Positions 17,397-26,752 are shown, counted from the first letter of the stretch. The stretch: DNA of 64,000 nt from JAEUMG01 sp046349315 (GCA_046349315.1 JAXMCQ010000005.1:186001-250000), one strand, 5' to 3'. Program-made: numbers and translations. The notes: a model not told the origin generated them from the sequence alone.

Positions 17397-18341
17397 CTAA
17401 CCCTTGATCTTCCAGCTCTTCATCACGTCCAGTGTGTGATCGAATGACAGGATGCCGGCATCCGAGCCAAGCCCGGTCGCCACCAAGCCGGCGGCCGCTT
17501 GCGCGAAACGCACCGAGGTTTGCGGATCCATCTTGTTGTGAAGACCAGCGATGAAGCCGGCATCGAAGGCATCGCCGCAACCCGTCGTGTCGACGACCTT
17601 GATGTCATAGGCCGGGCTCTTGAAGCGCGTGCCGTCGCGATGCGCGTAAAAGGCACCCTCGCCGCCAAGCGTGAAGACGCAGCAGGCAGCGCCATTGTCG
17701 ATATAGAAACGCGCGCAATCCTCCGGCGTCGATTGTCCGCTCATGTCGCGGGCTTCCTCGATCGACGGCATGAAGTAATCGATGAAGGGCAAGAGCGGCT
17801 TGACGATGCCGATCGTCTCAGCACTCGCCGCGATGAGATCGAACGTCACGATGCGCCCGCGCCGCTTGGCTTCTTGAAGCAGGATGCGGCTCGGCTCGCC
17901 ATCGAGCTTCTTCAAGAGGCCGGTGCCGCCGAGATGGATGATCGGTGCATCGAAGACCTGATCATAGGCGGAAGGGGGCACATCGAAATGATCGGAGGCG
18001 CCGCGTACATGCAAGGCCGGCCGCTCGCCATTGCGCCTGACATTGAGGATCGTCGCCGAGGTCTGGATGCCCTTCAACTGCTGCATCGCCGAGACGTCGA
18101 TTCCGTGCTTCTTGAGCGTGAACAACACCCAGTCGGCCTTTTCATCGTCGCCGACGGCACCGACCGCGAGGCTCTTGAGCCCGAGCTTTGCCGTATCGAC
18201 AACCGTGCCGCCCGCCGTGCCGGCAACCGTCAGCCTGATCTCTTCGATGAAATCGACATTGCCGCGATCGGGAATGCGATCGACCGGCCGGCCGAGCACA
18301 TCGAGGATATAGAGCCCGATGACCGAGACATCATGCTTCAT
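17397..18341 (-). CDS. PfkB-family sugar kinase
   Basis: 314-aa ribokinase-superfamily kinase. It has the first signature around GGTVVDTAKLGLKSLAVGAVG (residues about 40-60, GG dipeptide at 40-41). The second signature DTTGCGDAFDAGFIAG holds the catalytic Asp, with Cys where GAGD is usual. Sits between the SDR (9-base gap) and the Gfo/Idh/MocA gene. It should phosphorylate a sugar or related polyol; the specific one is not evident. Confidence 0.9.
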   Translation of the reverse strand: MKHDVSVIGLYILDVLGRPVDRIPDRGNVDFIEEIRLTVAGTAGGTVVDTAKLGLKSLAVGAVGDDEKADWVLFTLKKHGIDVSAMQQLKGIQTSATILNVRRNGERPALHVRGASDHFDVPPSAYDQVFDAPIIHLGGTGLLKKLDGEPSRILLQEAKRRGRIVTFDLIAASAETIGIVKPLLPFIDYFMPSIEEARDMSGQSTPEDCARFYIDNGAACCVFTLGGEGAFYAHRDGTRFKSPAYDIKVVDTTGCGDAFDAGFIAGLHNKMDPQTSVRFAQAAAGLVATGLGSDAGILSFDHTLDVMKSWKIKG

Positions 18342-18350
18342 GAAAGTGCC

Positions 18351-19109
18351 TCAGTATGTCGCGCGGCCGCCGGTCAAATCGAATGTGAAGCCCGTCGTGA
18401 AGCTGCAGGCTGGCGAGACGATCCAGGCGATGAGGCTTGCGGCTTCCTCGAGCTCGCCGCAGCGCTTCATCGGGATCTTGTCAGTCATGTACTTGACCTG
18501 CGCATCGGGGAGTGCGGCGACCATCGGCGTGCGGATGACGGCGGGGGCCAATGCATTGATGGTGACGCCGGTCTCGGCATAGTCTTTCCCTATCGCCTTT
18601 ACGAGGCCGATCAACCCGGCCTTGGTCGCCGAATAGGCAGCCATGCCGGGATTGCCCTCTTTACCCGCGATCGAGGCGATGTGAAGAATGCGGCCATAGT
18701 TGTGCTCCAGCATGTGCGGCAAGACCGCTTGCGTGGCGATGAGGGCACCTTTCAGATTGATCTCGTAGACGCGATCGAAATCCTCAAGCGAGACGTCATG
18801 TGTCTTGATGCCGGTCTTGCCGGTAATGCCCGCGCAATTGACGAGCCCGTGCAATTGCCCGTGTGACTTGATGAAGCCGGCGATCGCCGCGTTGAGCTTG
18901 GCGGGATCGACCACATCGGCCGCTGCCGCACTCGCCTTGCCGCCCTTGGCCGCGATCGCTTGAGCGGCCTCCTTCGCACCGGCCTCGTCGCGATCGATGC
19001 ACAGGACTGTGACGCCGTGCCCGGCCAGGAACTCCGCCGCGGCGCGCCCGATCCCGCTTGCCGCGCCGATCACCGCAACCCTATAGGGCTGCTTGTCGAA
19101 ATAATTCAT
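18351..19109 (-). CDS. SDR-family NAD(P)-dependent oxidoreductase
   Basis: 252-aa classical short-chain dehydrogenase. The cofactor loop is VIGAASGIGRAAAE, then NCAG, a Ser in LHIASIAGKEG and the YSATKAG catalytic Tyr-Lys pair. The ATG at 19109 is chosen (GGGGGGC just upstream; homology starts right there) over an ORF start 24 codons earlier. First gene of the SDR-kinase-oxidoreductase operon and divergent from another SDR gene at 19224. Confidence 0.9.
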   Translation of the reverse strand: MNYFDKQPYRVAVIGAASGIGRAAAEFLAGHGVTVLCIDRDEAGAKEAAQAIAAKGGKASAAAADVVDPAKLNAAIAGFIKSHGQLHGLVNCAGITGKTGIKTHDVSLEDFDRVYEINLKGALIATQAVLPHMLEHNYGRILHIASIAGKEGNPGMAAYSATKAGLIGLVKAIGKDYAETGVTINALAPAVIRTPMVAALPDAQVKYMTDKIPMKRCGELEEAASLIAWIVSPACSFTTGFTFDLTGGRATY

Positions 19110-19223
19110 AACGCCCCCCATTCTCTGTTGGCCGCAGTTTATGGCGGCGCGCCGGAAAACAAGCAAGGCTGCCGCTTGCATGGGTGCTGCTCTCGATTAG
19201 GATGGCATCGGGAGGAATTTCAA

Positions 19224-19991
19224 ATGTCGTGGATTGATCGATTTTCCATCACGGGCAAGCGCGCCTTGGTGACCGGTGCCTCGAAGGGCATCGGTCTTGA
19301 GATCTGCGCGGTCCTCGCCGAGGCCGGCGCCGACATCGCCGCGGTGGCGCGCGACAAGCAGGGCCTCGCCGAGGCAAAAAACTTGGTCGAGAAGAGCGGC
19401 CGGCGCTGCGCGGTGATCGAAGCCGATCTTGCCGAGACCGACGAGACCCGCCATGCGGCGCGCGCGGCCCTCAAGGAATTCGGCACCATCGACATTCTCG
19501 TCAACAATGCCGGCATCGCGCTCGTCGAGCCCTTGCTCAAGGCAAGCGTCGAGAACTGGGACCGCACCATGGCGGTCAATCTAAGGGCGCCTTTCATTCT
19601 CGCGCAGGAACTGGCGCCCGCCATGATCGCGCAGAAATCCGGCAAGATCATCAATATCTCATCGCAGGCCGGCGTCATCGGCCTCGACGATCATGCCGCC
19701 TATTGCGCCTCGAAAGGCGGCATCAACCAACTGACCCGCGTCATGACCAGCGAATGGGCGCGGCACGGCATCAATTGCAATGGTGTGTGCCCCAACATCA
19801 TCCTGACGCCGATGGGCGAGCAGGTCTGGGGCGATCCGGCAAAGAGCAAGCCGATGCGCGACAAAACTCCGCTCGGCCGCTTCGGCAAGCCCGTCGAGGT
19901 TGCCGACCTCGTCCTCTATCTCGCCTCGCCCGCCTCGAATTTCGTCAATGGCGAGATGATCATGATCGACGGCGGTTTTACTGCCCTTTAG
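19224..19991 (+). CDS. SDR-family NAD(P)-dependent oxidoreductase
   Basis: 255-aa classical SDR with TGASKGIG (cofactor), NNAG, IINISSQAGVIG (Ser) and YCASKGG (Tyr-Lys). The sequence opens WIDRFSITGKRALVTG, the form seen in gluconate 5-dehydrogenase-like SDRs. GGGAGG is 8 bases before the ATG at 19224; the longer frame from 18960 overlaps the divergent SDR and is not used. The last 14 bases overlap the convergent gene at 19978. Polyol or sugar-acid substrate probable. Confidence 0.9.
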   Translation: MSWIDRFSITGKRALVTGASKGIGLEICAVLAEAGADIAAVARDKQGLAEAKNLVEKSGRRCAVIEADLAETDETRHAARAALKEFGTIDILVNNAGIALVEPLLKASVENWDRTMAVNLRAPFILAQELAPAMIAQKSGKIINISSQAGVIGLDDHAAYCASKGGINQLTRVMTSEWARHGINCNGVCPNIILTPMGEQVWGDPAKSKPMRDKTPLGRFGKPVEVADLVLYLASPASNFVNGEMIMIDGGFTAL

Positions 19992-20454
19992 TGTTGGTTT
20001 TGGATGAGCGACGCTTTGCCCGTGATCTGACATTGGCGGCGCTCGCTGGGCGCCCTTCTTCATCCTCCGCCCAATCGAGAGCGAGACCAAGCTCCTTGGC
20101 GTGCGCGGCGAGCCTGGTGTAACGCTCGCGCAGATGATCGATCTCGGCCTCCGTCATGCTCTCAAGATCGATCAGCGTATTGCTTGCGCCCGTCGTCGCG
20201 CGGATGAGTTCATCGATCTTGATCTGCAGGGCCTTGGTGTCGCGATTTTGCGAATTCTGGATGAGAAAGACCATCAGGAACGTGACAATCGTCGTGCTTG
20301 TATTGATCGTGAGCTGCCAAACATCCGAATAATCGAAGAAGGGGCCTGCCGCGGCCCAGACGATCACCAATCCAGCCGCGATGACGAATGCAATCGGGCT
20401 GCCGGTCCAACATGAGGCGGCAGCAGCAAAACGAGTAAAGATTTTGTCAAGCAT
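19978..20454 (-). CDS. Low-affinity iron permease family membrane protein
   Basis: 158-aa small membrane protein. Two hydrophobic helices (about 20-42 and 50-66) with the characteristic stretch WQLTINTSTTIVTFLMVFLIQ followed by NSQNRDTKALQIKIDELIRA, the hallmark of the low-affinity iron permease family (PF04120). A charged, coiled-coil-like tail ends in a basic cluster (RSRAKRRSSKTNTKG). Bacterial members have no proven iron transport role, so the name is by family only. Convergent with, and overlapping, the SDR gene. Confidence 0.88.
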   Translation of the reverse strand: MLDKIFTRFAAAASCWTGSPIAFVIAAGLVIVWAAAGPFFDYSDVWQLTINTSTTIVTFLMVFLIQNSQNRDTKALQIKIDELIRATTGASNTLIDLESMTEAEIDHLRERYTRLAAHAKELGLALDWAEDEEGRPASAANVRSRAKRRSSKTNTKGQ

Positions 20455-20483
20455 GATGCACCTCTTCGCAACGTTCGTTCATA

Positions 20484-21698
20484 TCAACGCGGTTCGAAGT
20501 ACTTTGCGCCAGATGCCTTTCTGCCGCGAACCCACGCCGCCGCGATATCGGCAGCAATGACGCTAAAGGTAATGCCGTTGCCGCCGGCGCCGAGCACCGC
20601 AAGGCAATGAGGGAGACCGTCGGGCTCGGCGATGATCGGCAACCCGTCATCCGTCTCGGCGAAGTTTCCCGCCCATCGATGGGCGATTTCAAGCCGCCGT
20701 CCCGGCAGGAGTTCATGCAACTTGCGCAAGATGGTCTTGGACTTCGATGCGATCAGGCGATCGCGCGTTTCTTCATCCGCGAAATCCTCGTCCTCGCCGC
20801 CCGCGATTATGCGGTTGTCGGGCGTCGTTCGAAGATAGAGATAGGGATCGGACGCCTCCCAGATGATCTTGCGATCAGGCCAAAGCTGCTCGCGCGACAG
20901 CGGTTTCGTTGCCAGCGCCCATGTCGAGATCACATCATATGACGAGCGCGGAATCTGCTTCAGCGTCTCGTAACCCGTGGCGAAAATGACGCGTCGCGCC
21001 TCGAAGGCCATGCCATCCTTGGTAAGAAGACCAACCTGGCTCGGCCCCGATTCGCACACCGCCACTTCGCTGGGGCTGATGAGCGTTGCCCCTTTGGCCT
21101 GAGCCCGCGTCAGCAGGCCTTTGGCGAGCCTCACCGGATCGAGTTCACCGGCGACGCGCGAGACGATGGCTCCCGAGCGATCGAAGCCATGCCCGTCGCG
21201 CAAGACTTTCGCATCGACGAAGTGCGACGGCAGGCCGGATTTCTCGCGCAGATCCGCTTCGGCCTTGAGTGCCCGAAAGCCATGTGCATCGCCGGCAAGA
21301 TAAAGCGCCTCGCGAGACCGCCAGGCGCAGGCGATGTTCTCTTCGCGGATCAGGCGCTCAAGATGGCGCACGGCGTCGAGCGACAGGCGATAGATATCCT
21401 GTGCCGCGCGCAAACCACGCAGTTCCGCAAGCTCGGTCAGTGTACGGTCGATATCCCATTGGATGAGTGCGGTGCTCGCCGCGGTACTGCCGTGAAGAGG
21501 CCGCCGTCGATCGAGAATGAGGACGCTCAGGCCAAGGGACGTCAGACGGTGCGCGATCAGCGCGCCGGTGATGCCCGCTCCAACAATGACGACGTCCCAC
21601 AATTTGCGGGGAGCATCCGAAGCAATTTTGAGGCGGGGCTCGCCCATGGCCAGCCAGTACGGATCGCCGCCGCGCAATTTCCGCTTATGAGTGACCAT
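20484..21698 (-). CDS. FAD-dependent oxidoreductase, DAO family
   Basis: 404-aa flavoprotein of the D-amino-acid oxidase/glycine oxidase fold. The dinucleotide motif VVIVGAGITGALIAHRL is at about residues 36-52 and a second FAD contact AVLGAGGNGITFS lies near the C-terminus. The middle (STALIQWDIDRTLTELA, then GGEDEDFADEETRD) resembles oxidases of the ordL/puuB group, but the C-terminal Rieske domain of some relatives is absent. Likely oxidises an amine or amino acid. It stands alone between a convergent gene region and a repeat element. Confidence 0.85.
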   Translation of the reverse strand: MVTHKRKLRGGDPYWLAMGEPRLKIASDAPRKLWDVVIVGAGITGALIAHRLTSLGLSVLILDRRRPLHGSTAASTALIQWDIDRTLTELAELRGLRAAQDIYRLSLDAVRHLERLIREENIACAWRSREALYLAGDAHGFRALKAEADLREKSGLPSHFVDAKVLRDGHGFDRSGAIVSRVAGELDPVRLAKGLLTRAQAKGATLISPSEVAVCESGPSQVGLLTKDGMAFEARRVIFATGYETLKQIPRSSYDVISTWALATKPLSREQLWPDRKIIWEASDPYLYLRTTPDNRIIAGGEDEDFADEETRDRLIASKSKTILRKLHELLPGRRLEIAHRWAGNFAETDDGLPIIAEPDGLPHCLAVLGAGGNGITFSVIAADIAAAWVRGRKASGAKYFEPR

Positions 21699-21758
21699 GC
21701 CGCGCTCAAAACGTGGCAGGGCTGAGGTGGTTCCTTAACCACTCGCTTTCTTTACTTT

Positions 21759-21909
21759 CCCTCTCCCCTCGCGGGAGAGGGCGGATTGAGCGAAGCGAAA
21801 TCCGGGTCAGGGGGCGGTGCCACGCGACTATCATCAGTCATTTGCTATACACCCCTCACCCGCCTCGGGCCTTCGGCCCTCGTCGCCCTCTCCCGCAAGG
21901 GGAGAGGGG
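21759..21909. repeat. Palindromic intergenic element, CCCTCTCCCC family
   Basis: CCCTCTCCCCTCGCGGGAGA...CCCTCTCCCGCAAGGGGAGA with GGTCAGGGGG and CCCCTCACCCGCCTCGGGCC inside. Nearly the same right half as the copy at 14677-14828. Confidence 0.8.
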
Positions 21910-21929
21910 AAGTGTCCTTCTCTCTGCGG

Positions 21930-22682
21930 CTACAGCGAAACCGAGATCCCGCCATCGACGGCAAGAACATGTCCGTTCACATAGCTCGCCGCATCGGACG
22001 CAAGAAAGATGACCGCGCCGCCAAGCTCTTCCGGCTTGGCCCAGCGGCCCGAAGGCGTGCGCCTTTCGACCCACGCGGTAAACTCCTTGTCCTCGAGCAG
22101 GGCCGTGTTGAGTTCGGTCGCAAAATAGCCCGGCGCGATCGCATTGACGGTCACGCCATGCCGCCCGATTTCAGCTGCCATCGATTTTGTCAGTCCGTGC
22201 AATCCCGACTTTGCCGCGACATAGCCGTGGATCGTCGGCCGCGCCAGGATCCCGGCGACCGATCCTGTGTTGATGATGCGTCCGTATTTGCGCGGCAGCA
22301 TGACGCGCGCGGCTTCGCGCGACAGGCGGAAACAGGATGTGAGATTGGCAGCGAGGATACGTTCGAAATCGCTGTCTTCCCATTCTATCAGCGGACGGCG
22401 ATGCTGGATGCCGGCATTATTGACGAGGATGTCGAGCTTGCCGTGGCGCTTGACGATATCGGCGATTGCCGCAGGGCCGGCCTTGGCATCGGTGACGTCA
22501 AAGGCCGCATATTCCGCCCTTGGTATCTTTGCGGCGACGGCGCGCAACGTGTCCGGATCGCGGCCATTGAGCACGACGATGGCACCGCGGCTGGCCAAGG
22601 CCTCGGCCATGGCAACCCCAAGGCCGCGCGACGCTCCTGTTACGAGAGCAACGCGCCCCTCAAGCGAGAATATGTCCTTCAT
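21930..22682 (-). CDS. SDR-family oxidoreductase downstream of the ribose-type importer
   Basis: 250-aa classical SDR: VTGASRGLGVAMAEAL, NNAG, TGSVAGILARPTIHGYVAAKSG (Ser, Tyr, Lys). It resembles gluconate 5-dehydrogenase/2-deoxygluconate dehydrogenase-like SDRs. The ATG at 22682 has AGGAGGG 7 bases upstream and is preferred to a TTG two codons earlier. It is separated from the binding-protein gene by a strong terminator, so it depends on read-through or its own promoter. Confidence 0.88.
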   Translation of the reverse strand: MKDIFSLEGRVALVTGASRGLGVAMAEALASRGAIVVLNGRDPDTLRAVAAKIPRAEYAAFDVTDAKAGPAAIADIVKRHGKLDILVNNAGIQHRRPLIEWEDSDFERILAANLTSCFRLSREAARVMLPRKYGRIINTGSVAGILARPTIHGYVAAKSGLHGLTKSMAAEIGRHGVTVNAIAPGYFATELNTALLEDKEFTAWVERRTPSGRWAKPEELGGAVIFLASDAASYVNGHVLAVDGGISVSL

Positions 22683-22699
22683 CACCAATCCCTCCTCGT

Positions 22700-22725
22700 A
22701 AAAAAGGCGGGAGTTGCCTCCCGCC
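22700..22725 (-). terminator. Intrinsic terminator after the ribose-type binding protein gene
   Basis: Perfect 8-bp stem GGCGGGAG-gcaa-CTCCCGCC followed by six T on the transcribed strand. It lies 25 bases past the binding-protein stop and before the SDR start. Confidence 0.85.
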
Positions 22726-22750
22726 TCGTGATTGTCAAGCTCAAACCGAA

Positions 22751-23752
22751 TTACTTGGCGATGCAGGTATCGGCTGTCTCGGGCGTGCAGACGTCAAGAC
22801 CCGTATAGGTCGGATCGGCCGGAGCCGGCTTGCCGTCCTTCATGTCCTTGAGCGCATTCATCGTCTTGTAGCCCATTTCAAACGGACGCTGGCCGACCTG
22901 GCCGAGCGACAGGCCTTCCTTCATCTGGTCGATCTGCACCGGCAGCGTGTCGGCAACGATCAGTGCCAGCGCCTTCGAGGCAATCTTGTCCTTGTAAGGA
23001 CCGACCGCCGCGCGGTTGGCGTCCGGAATGAACTGCGGGAAGCCGCCCGTCGGGATGAAGGCATCGAGGTTGGGATTCTTGGCCATGATGTCTTCAAACT
23101 GCTGCACCGAACGCGGGAAGTCGTCGTCGGTATAGAGCGGGCAACCTTCGATTTCCGTCCAGCCATTCTGGCCGGTCAGGCGATCGCCGGGCGAAGCAGC
23201 CGAGGCCTTGCCCGACAATGTGTCGCGGATGCCCTGCATGCGTTCATTGTGGTTGGCCGCGGCCGCGCCACCTGACTGAATGCAGATCGTGCCGCCATTC
23301 GGCTTGGCAGCCATGGCGAGCTTGGCGAGGTTCGTGCCGATCTCGTAATTATGCGTGCCGATATAGGCGACGCGGAGATCCTTGTTCTCGGGCAGGAGGT
23401 CCGAGTCCCAGGTAAGAACCGGGATGCCGGCTTCCTTCGCCGCTTGGAGTGCAACCGCCATAGCCGCGGCGTTCGAGGGCGAAACGGCGATGCCGTCGAC
23501 CTTCTTGGCCACGAGGTCCTGCACGATCGTCACTTGCTCGTCGCCGCCGCCATGCTCGCCGGGTCCGATATACATGCATTCGAAAGCACCGTTCGATTCC
23601 GCTTCGGCCTTTTTGCAGCCGTCGCGAGCCTGATCGAAGAACGGGTTGTTCATGTTCTTCGGCACCAGCGCGAATACATATTTCTGCTGGGCAGACGCGG
23701 CTGCGGTCATTGCGATCATCGCAACGGCGGCAGCCAGGACAAATCTCTTCAT
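22751..23752 (-). CDS. Ribose-type periplasmic sugar-binding protein
   Basis: 333-aa periplasmic receptor of the RbsB/family 2 fold. Signal peptide to about residue 21 (MKRFVLAAAV...ASA), then QQKYVFALVPKNMNNPFFDQ, the usual first strand and sugar-contact Asn/Phe segment. VDGIAVSPSNAAAM and VLTWDSDL follow. Cysteines in the C-terminal tail (DVCTPETADTCIAK) may form a disulfide. GGAGG precedes the ATG at 23752. It belongs with the permease at 23811 and the ATPase at 24910. The divergent iolG-like gene makes an inositol or related cyclitol a reasonable guess. Confidence 0.9.
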   Translation of the reverse strand: MKRFVLAAAVAMIAMTAAASAQQKYVFALVPKNMNNPFFDQARDGCKKAEAESNGAFECMYIGPGEHGGGDEQVTIVQDLVAKKVDGIAVSPSNAAAMAVALQAAKEAGIPVLTWDSDLLPENKDLRVAYIGTHNYEIGTNLAKLAMAAKPNGGTICIQSGGAAAANHNERMQGIRDTLSGKASAASPGDRLTGQNGWTEIEGCPLYTDDDFPRSVQQFEDIMAKNPNLDAFIPTGGFPQFIPDANRAAVGPYKDKIASKALALIVADTLPVQIDQMKEGLSLGQVGQRPFEMGYKTMNALKDMKDGKPAPADPTYTGLDVCTPETADTCIAK

Positions 23753-23810
23753 TTTTACTTCCTCCACATTTTAACGACAGGGGGAAGGCTTGCACTGCCT
23801 TCCTGGTTTT

Positions 23811-24920
23811 CTAACGGTGTTTTCGGGGAAACAGCCTTTCCAGCATTGCAGCGACAAGTGACTTGCCGCCGGTCTGCATGCCGAGAAGCACCGCGAGAAT
23901 GATGAAGGCGCCGACAAAGGCACCTTGCCAATTGGAATCGATACCGGCCATCAGCAACGCATTGCGGATGACCTCCAGAAGCGCCGAGCCGACGATCGCA
24001 CCGAATGCCGTGCCGGCGCCGCCCATGAGATTGGCGCCACCGATTACTGTTGCCGCGATCACGCGCAACTCATAGCCCTGCCCCATGGCGTTGATCGCCG
24101 AACCATTATAGCCAAGCAGCAGGAGCGAGGCGACGGAGGCCGTGAAAGCGCAAAAGACATAGGCCTGGAACTTGATCCAGTCGACGGGCACACCGGTGAG
24201 CCGTGCCGCCTGCTCATTGCCGCCGATCGCGAAGAGATGTCGGCCCCAGGGCTTGAAGTTGAAGACGTATCCGACCACCAGCGCCAGCGCGATCATCACC
24301 CAGAAATGGACCGATACTTGCGGAATCCAATCAGGTATTGAATCACCCGGCACCTGATGCGGCCATTTCGCCTGCCCGATCGCCTTGACGATCGGCGCGT
24401 CCGGTCCAAATTTGTAGAGCATCTGGTTGGCCGAGAACACGACCGCGAGCGAGCGCGCGATCGACAGCATGCCGAGTGTCACCACGAATGACGGCATGCC
24501 GACATAGGCGACGAAGAAACCGTTGAAGGCGCCGCAAGCAAGCCCGGATAGCAAGCCCATCGCGAAGGCGATGTACCAGGGATACTCCCAGGTGAGAAAG
24601 AGGCCGGCGACAATGGCCACAAGACCCATGACCGAACCAACGGAAAGATCGATGCCGCCGGTGATGATCACCACCGTCATGCCAAGCGCCATGATGCCGA
24701 ACGGCGCGAAATTGCGCATCATGTTGGAGGCGTTCTCGGCCGTGCCAAAAGTCGGCTCGATCGATGCCATCCAAACGATCAGCACTAGCAGCGCGATCGT
24801 CACCCAGAACGCCTGGCTCGCGAACATGCGTTGAAGCCAGGTCTGTTCCTTGATGCCGACGACGTCGGAGAGCGATGCGTGATCTGTCTGGGGCGCGGTT
24901 TGTTCGACGCTATGCTGCAC
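23811..24920 (-). CDS. Ribose-type ABC transporter permease (RbsC family)
   Basis: 369-aa inner-membrane permease with about ten hydrophobic segments. Family signature GIDLSVGSVMGL lies in the first third, and GRHLFAIGGNEQAARLTGVPV matches the conserved cytoplasmic loop that contacts the ATPase. The GTG start at 24920 (GGGGGCG upstream) overlaps the end of the ATPase gene by 11 bases, implying translational coupling. Confidence 0.92.
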   Translation of the reverse strand: MQHSVEQTAPQTDHASLSDVVGIKEQTWLQRMFASQAFWVTIALLVLIVWMASIEPTFGTAENASNMMRNFAPFGIMALGMTVVIITGGIDLSVGSVMGLVAIVAGLFLTWEYPWYIAFAMGLLSGLACGAFNGFFVAYVGMPSFVVTLGMLSIARSLAVVFSANQMLYKFGPDAPIVKAIGQAKWPHQVPGDSIPDWIPQVSVHFWVMIALALVVGYVFNFKPWGRHLFAIGGNEQAARLTGVPVDWIKFQAYVFCAFTASVASLLLLGYNGSAINAMGQGYELRVIAATVIGGANLMGGAGTAFGAIVGSALLEVIRNALLMAGIDSNWQGAFVGAFIILAVLLGMQTGGKSLVAAMLERLFPRKHR

Positions 24921-25650
24921 GGATCGCCCCCGTAATCAGGCCGGTGATTTCTTCCGGCGAAGTGAGCGCCGTCGGCTTGTCGGCAACCTTGGTGCCGCGC
25001 CGCAGCACGATGATACGGTCGGACACCGCAAAGACGTCTGGCATGCGGTGGCTGATCAGCATCACGGCCACGCCCTGCCCTTTGAGCCGGCGTATGAGTT
25101 CGAGGACCTCCGCCACTTGGCGAACTGAAATGGCTGCGGTCGGCTCGTCCATCAGGACCATCTTGGCATTGGAGAGACGCGTGCGCGCGATGGCGACCGC
25201 CTGGCGCTGGCCGCCCGACATCTTCTTCACGAGGTCGCGCGGCCGCGTTTCGGATTTCAGTTCGGCGAAGAGTTCTCCGGCGCGATCGATCATCGCCTGC
25301 TTGTCGAGAACCTTGAAAGGCCACACGCCCTTCGTCAATTCGCGCCCTAGAAACACATTCTGCGCCGCCGTCAGATTATCGGCCAATGCCAGGTCCTGAT
25401 AGACGACCTCAATCCCCTTGCCGCGCGCATCGAGCGGCTTGTGGAAGTGGCAGACCTCGTCATCGACGGCGAGTTCACCTTCGCTCGGCGGGAAATTGCC
25501 GGCGATGAGCTTAACCATGGTCGACTTGCCGGCGCCATTGTCGCCCATCAGCCCGACGACTTCGCCCGGCTGCACGGTAAGGCTGACATCGGTCAGCGCC
25601 CGGATTGCTCCAAAATTCTTTGAAACATTGCGGATGTCGAGCAATGTCAT
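24910..25650 (-). CDS. Ribose-type ABC transporter ATPase, single-domain form
   Basis: 246-aa ATPase with one nucleotide-binding domain, unlike the double-domain RbsA/MglA, so it probably works as a homodimer. Walker A GDNGAGKST (36-44), signature MSGGQRQ, Walker B VLMDEPTAAIS and switch His in LISHRM are all intact. The ATG at 25650 has GGGAGGG upstream; the 54-codon extension to 25812 lacks homology and overlaps the next gene, so it is not used. Operon order is SDR, ATPase, permease, binding protein, SDR. Confidence 0.92.
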   Translation of the reverse strand: MTLLDIRNVSKNFGAIRALTDVSLTVQPGEVVGLMGDNGAGKSTMVKLIAGNFPPSEGELAVDDEVCHFHKPLDARGKGIEVVYQDLALADNLTAAQNVFLGRELTKGVWPFKVLDKQAMIDRAGELFAELKSETRPRDLVKKMSGGQRQAVAIARTRLSNAKMVLMDEPTAAISVRQVAEVLELIRRLKGQGVAVMLISHRMPDVFAVSDRIIVLRRGTKVADKPTALTSPEEITGLITGAIRAA

Positions 25651-25769
25651 CCGGCTTCCCTCCCGAAGCTTGCGTCCAGGCGCCGGCTCTGTGTCCGGTT
25701 CTCGTGTCTGGATCGGCTCACTATAGGGGCGCGAGTCGCCATTGCCAGTGAAAAACACCGGGACAATGC

Positions 25770-26600
25770 TCAGCCCTCGAGTGGCGCCGGCTGCGGCGCG
25801 CTTTCGTAACATCCAAGCACGGATTGATCGAAGTCGATGATCGAACCGGTCATAAGGCCAGATTCATCGCTCGCGAGATAGCCGACCGCGCGCGCCACCT
25901 CGTCGGTCTTGAGCATACGCCCGGTGGGCAGCCCAGCTTCCGCCTTTTTCCGCCAGCCATCCGTGGCGCCGTGATAGGTCTTCATGATCCGGTCTTCGCC
26001 GGGCGTATCCATCCAGCCGATGCAAAGCCCGTTCACCCTGATGCCGTGCCGCATCAGGCTGAAGCCGACATTCTTGGTGAGCGTGATGAGGGCGCCCTTG
26101 GACGCGCAATAGGCGGTGATGAAACTCTGGCCGCCATGGCCCGACATCGAGATGATGTTGACGATCGTGCCCTTGATCTTCTCGCGCTGCATGACCTTCG
26201 CGGCATCCTGCATGAGGAAGAAAGGTGCCCGCACATTGACCGCGAACATACGGTCGAAAAGTTCGGGGCTCGTATCCCAGATTGTTCCACGGTCGGTGAT
26301 CGCTGCGACATTGGCGAGCGTGTCGATACGCCCGAAGGCCTTGTCCGCCGCCCTGATCACCTTTTGGGCATCTTCGACTTTTGCCAGATCTGCAGGCACG
26401 AACAGCGACTTGACGCCCTTTTCCTCGAGCGCCTTGCTCACCCGCAATCCATTCGCTTCATTCCGCCCGCAAATCGCGATGCCCTCGGCGCCGCGATCGG
26501 CCATGAGATGGGCAATAGTCTCGCCGAGACCCTGCGTTCCACCTGTAATGACGGCGATTTTGCCGGCTAGCGATAGATTCTTGTAGCTCGACGCATCCAC
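25770..26600 (-). CDS. SDR-family oxidoreductase at the head of the ribose-type importer operon
   Basis: 276-aa SDR: VITGGTQGLGETIAHLM (cofactor), IVNIISMSGHGG (Ser) and YCASKGA (Tyr-Lys). The usual NNAG is replaced by NVAA. A longer C-terminal part (FDQSVLGCYESAPQP) is typical of a subgroup of sugar SDRs. GTG start at 26600 with GGGAG 7 bases upstream; the ATG at 26596 is out of frame. It faces the divergent iolG-like operon across a 152-base promoter region. Confidence 0.88.
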   Translation of the reverse strand: MDASSYKNLSLAGKIAVITGGTQGLGETIAHLMADRGAEGIAICGRNEANGLRVSKALEEKGVKSLFVPADLAKVEDAQKVIRAADKAFGRIDTLANVAAITDRGTIWDTSPELFDRMFAVNVRAPFFLMQDAAKVMQREKIKGTIVNIISMSGHGGQSFITAYCASKGALITLTKNVGFSLMRHGIRVNGLCIGWMDTPGEDRIMKTYHGATDGWRKKAEAGLPTGRMLKTDEVARAVGYLASDESGLMTGSIIDFDQSVLGCYESAPQPAPLEG

Positions 26601-26752
26601 TCTGGCGCTCCCATTTCCACCCGCTTGAGCGATTGGAATTTTTGTTCTATTTTTTCTTTACTCAAGAATGAACGTTGCATAAATGCACCGGAATGGCAAC
26701 GCAAAAATCTGCGCGGCCGGGCTATTTGTCACACAAATGGGAGCTTGGTGGG
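26601..26752. promoter_or_regulatory. Divergent promoter region with a TGCATAAATGCA palindrome
   Basis: An AT-rich stretch (26636-26670) typical of promoters, then TGCATAAATGCA at 26676-26687 (five of six base pairs). The palindrome is a candidate operator for the SDR/importer and iolG-like operons. No regulator gene lies next to it. Confidence 0.45.

Noticed and set aside
17499..18866. A 455-codon plus-strand frame
   Set aside because: Antisense to the PfkB kinase and an SDR, both with full motifs on the minus strand.
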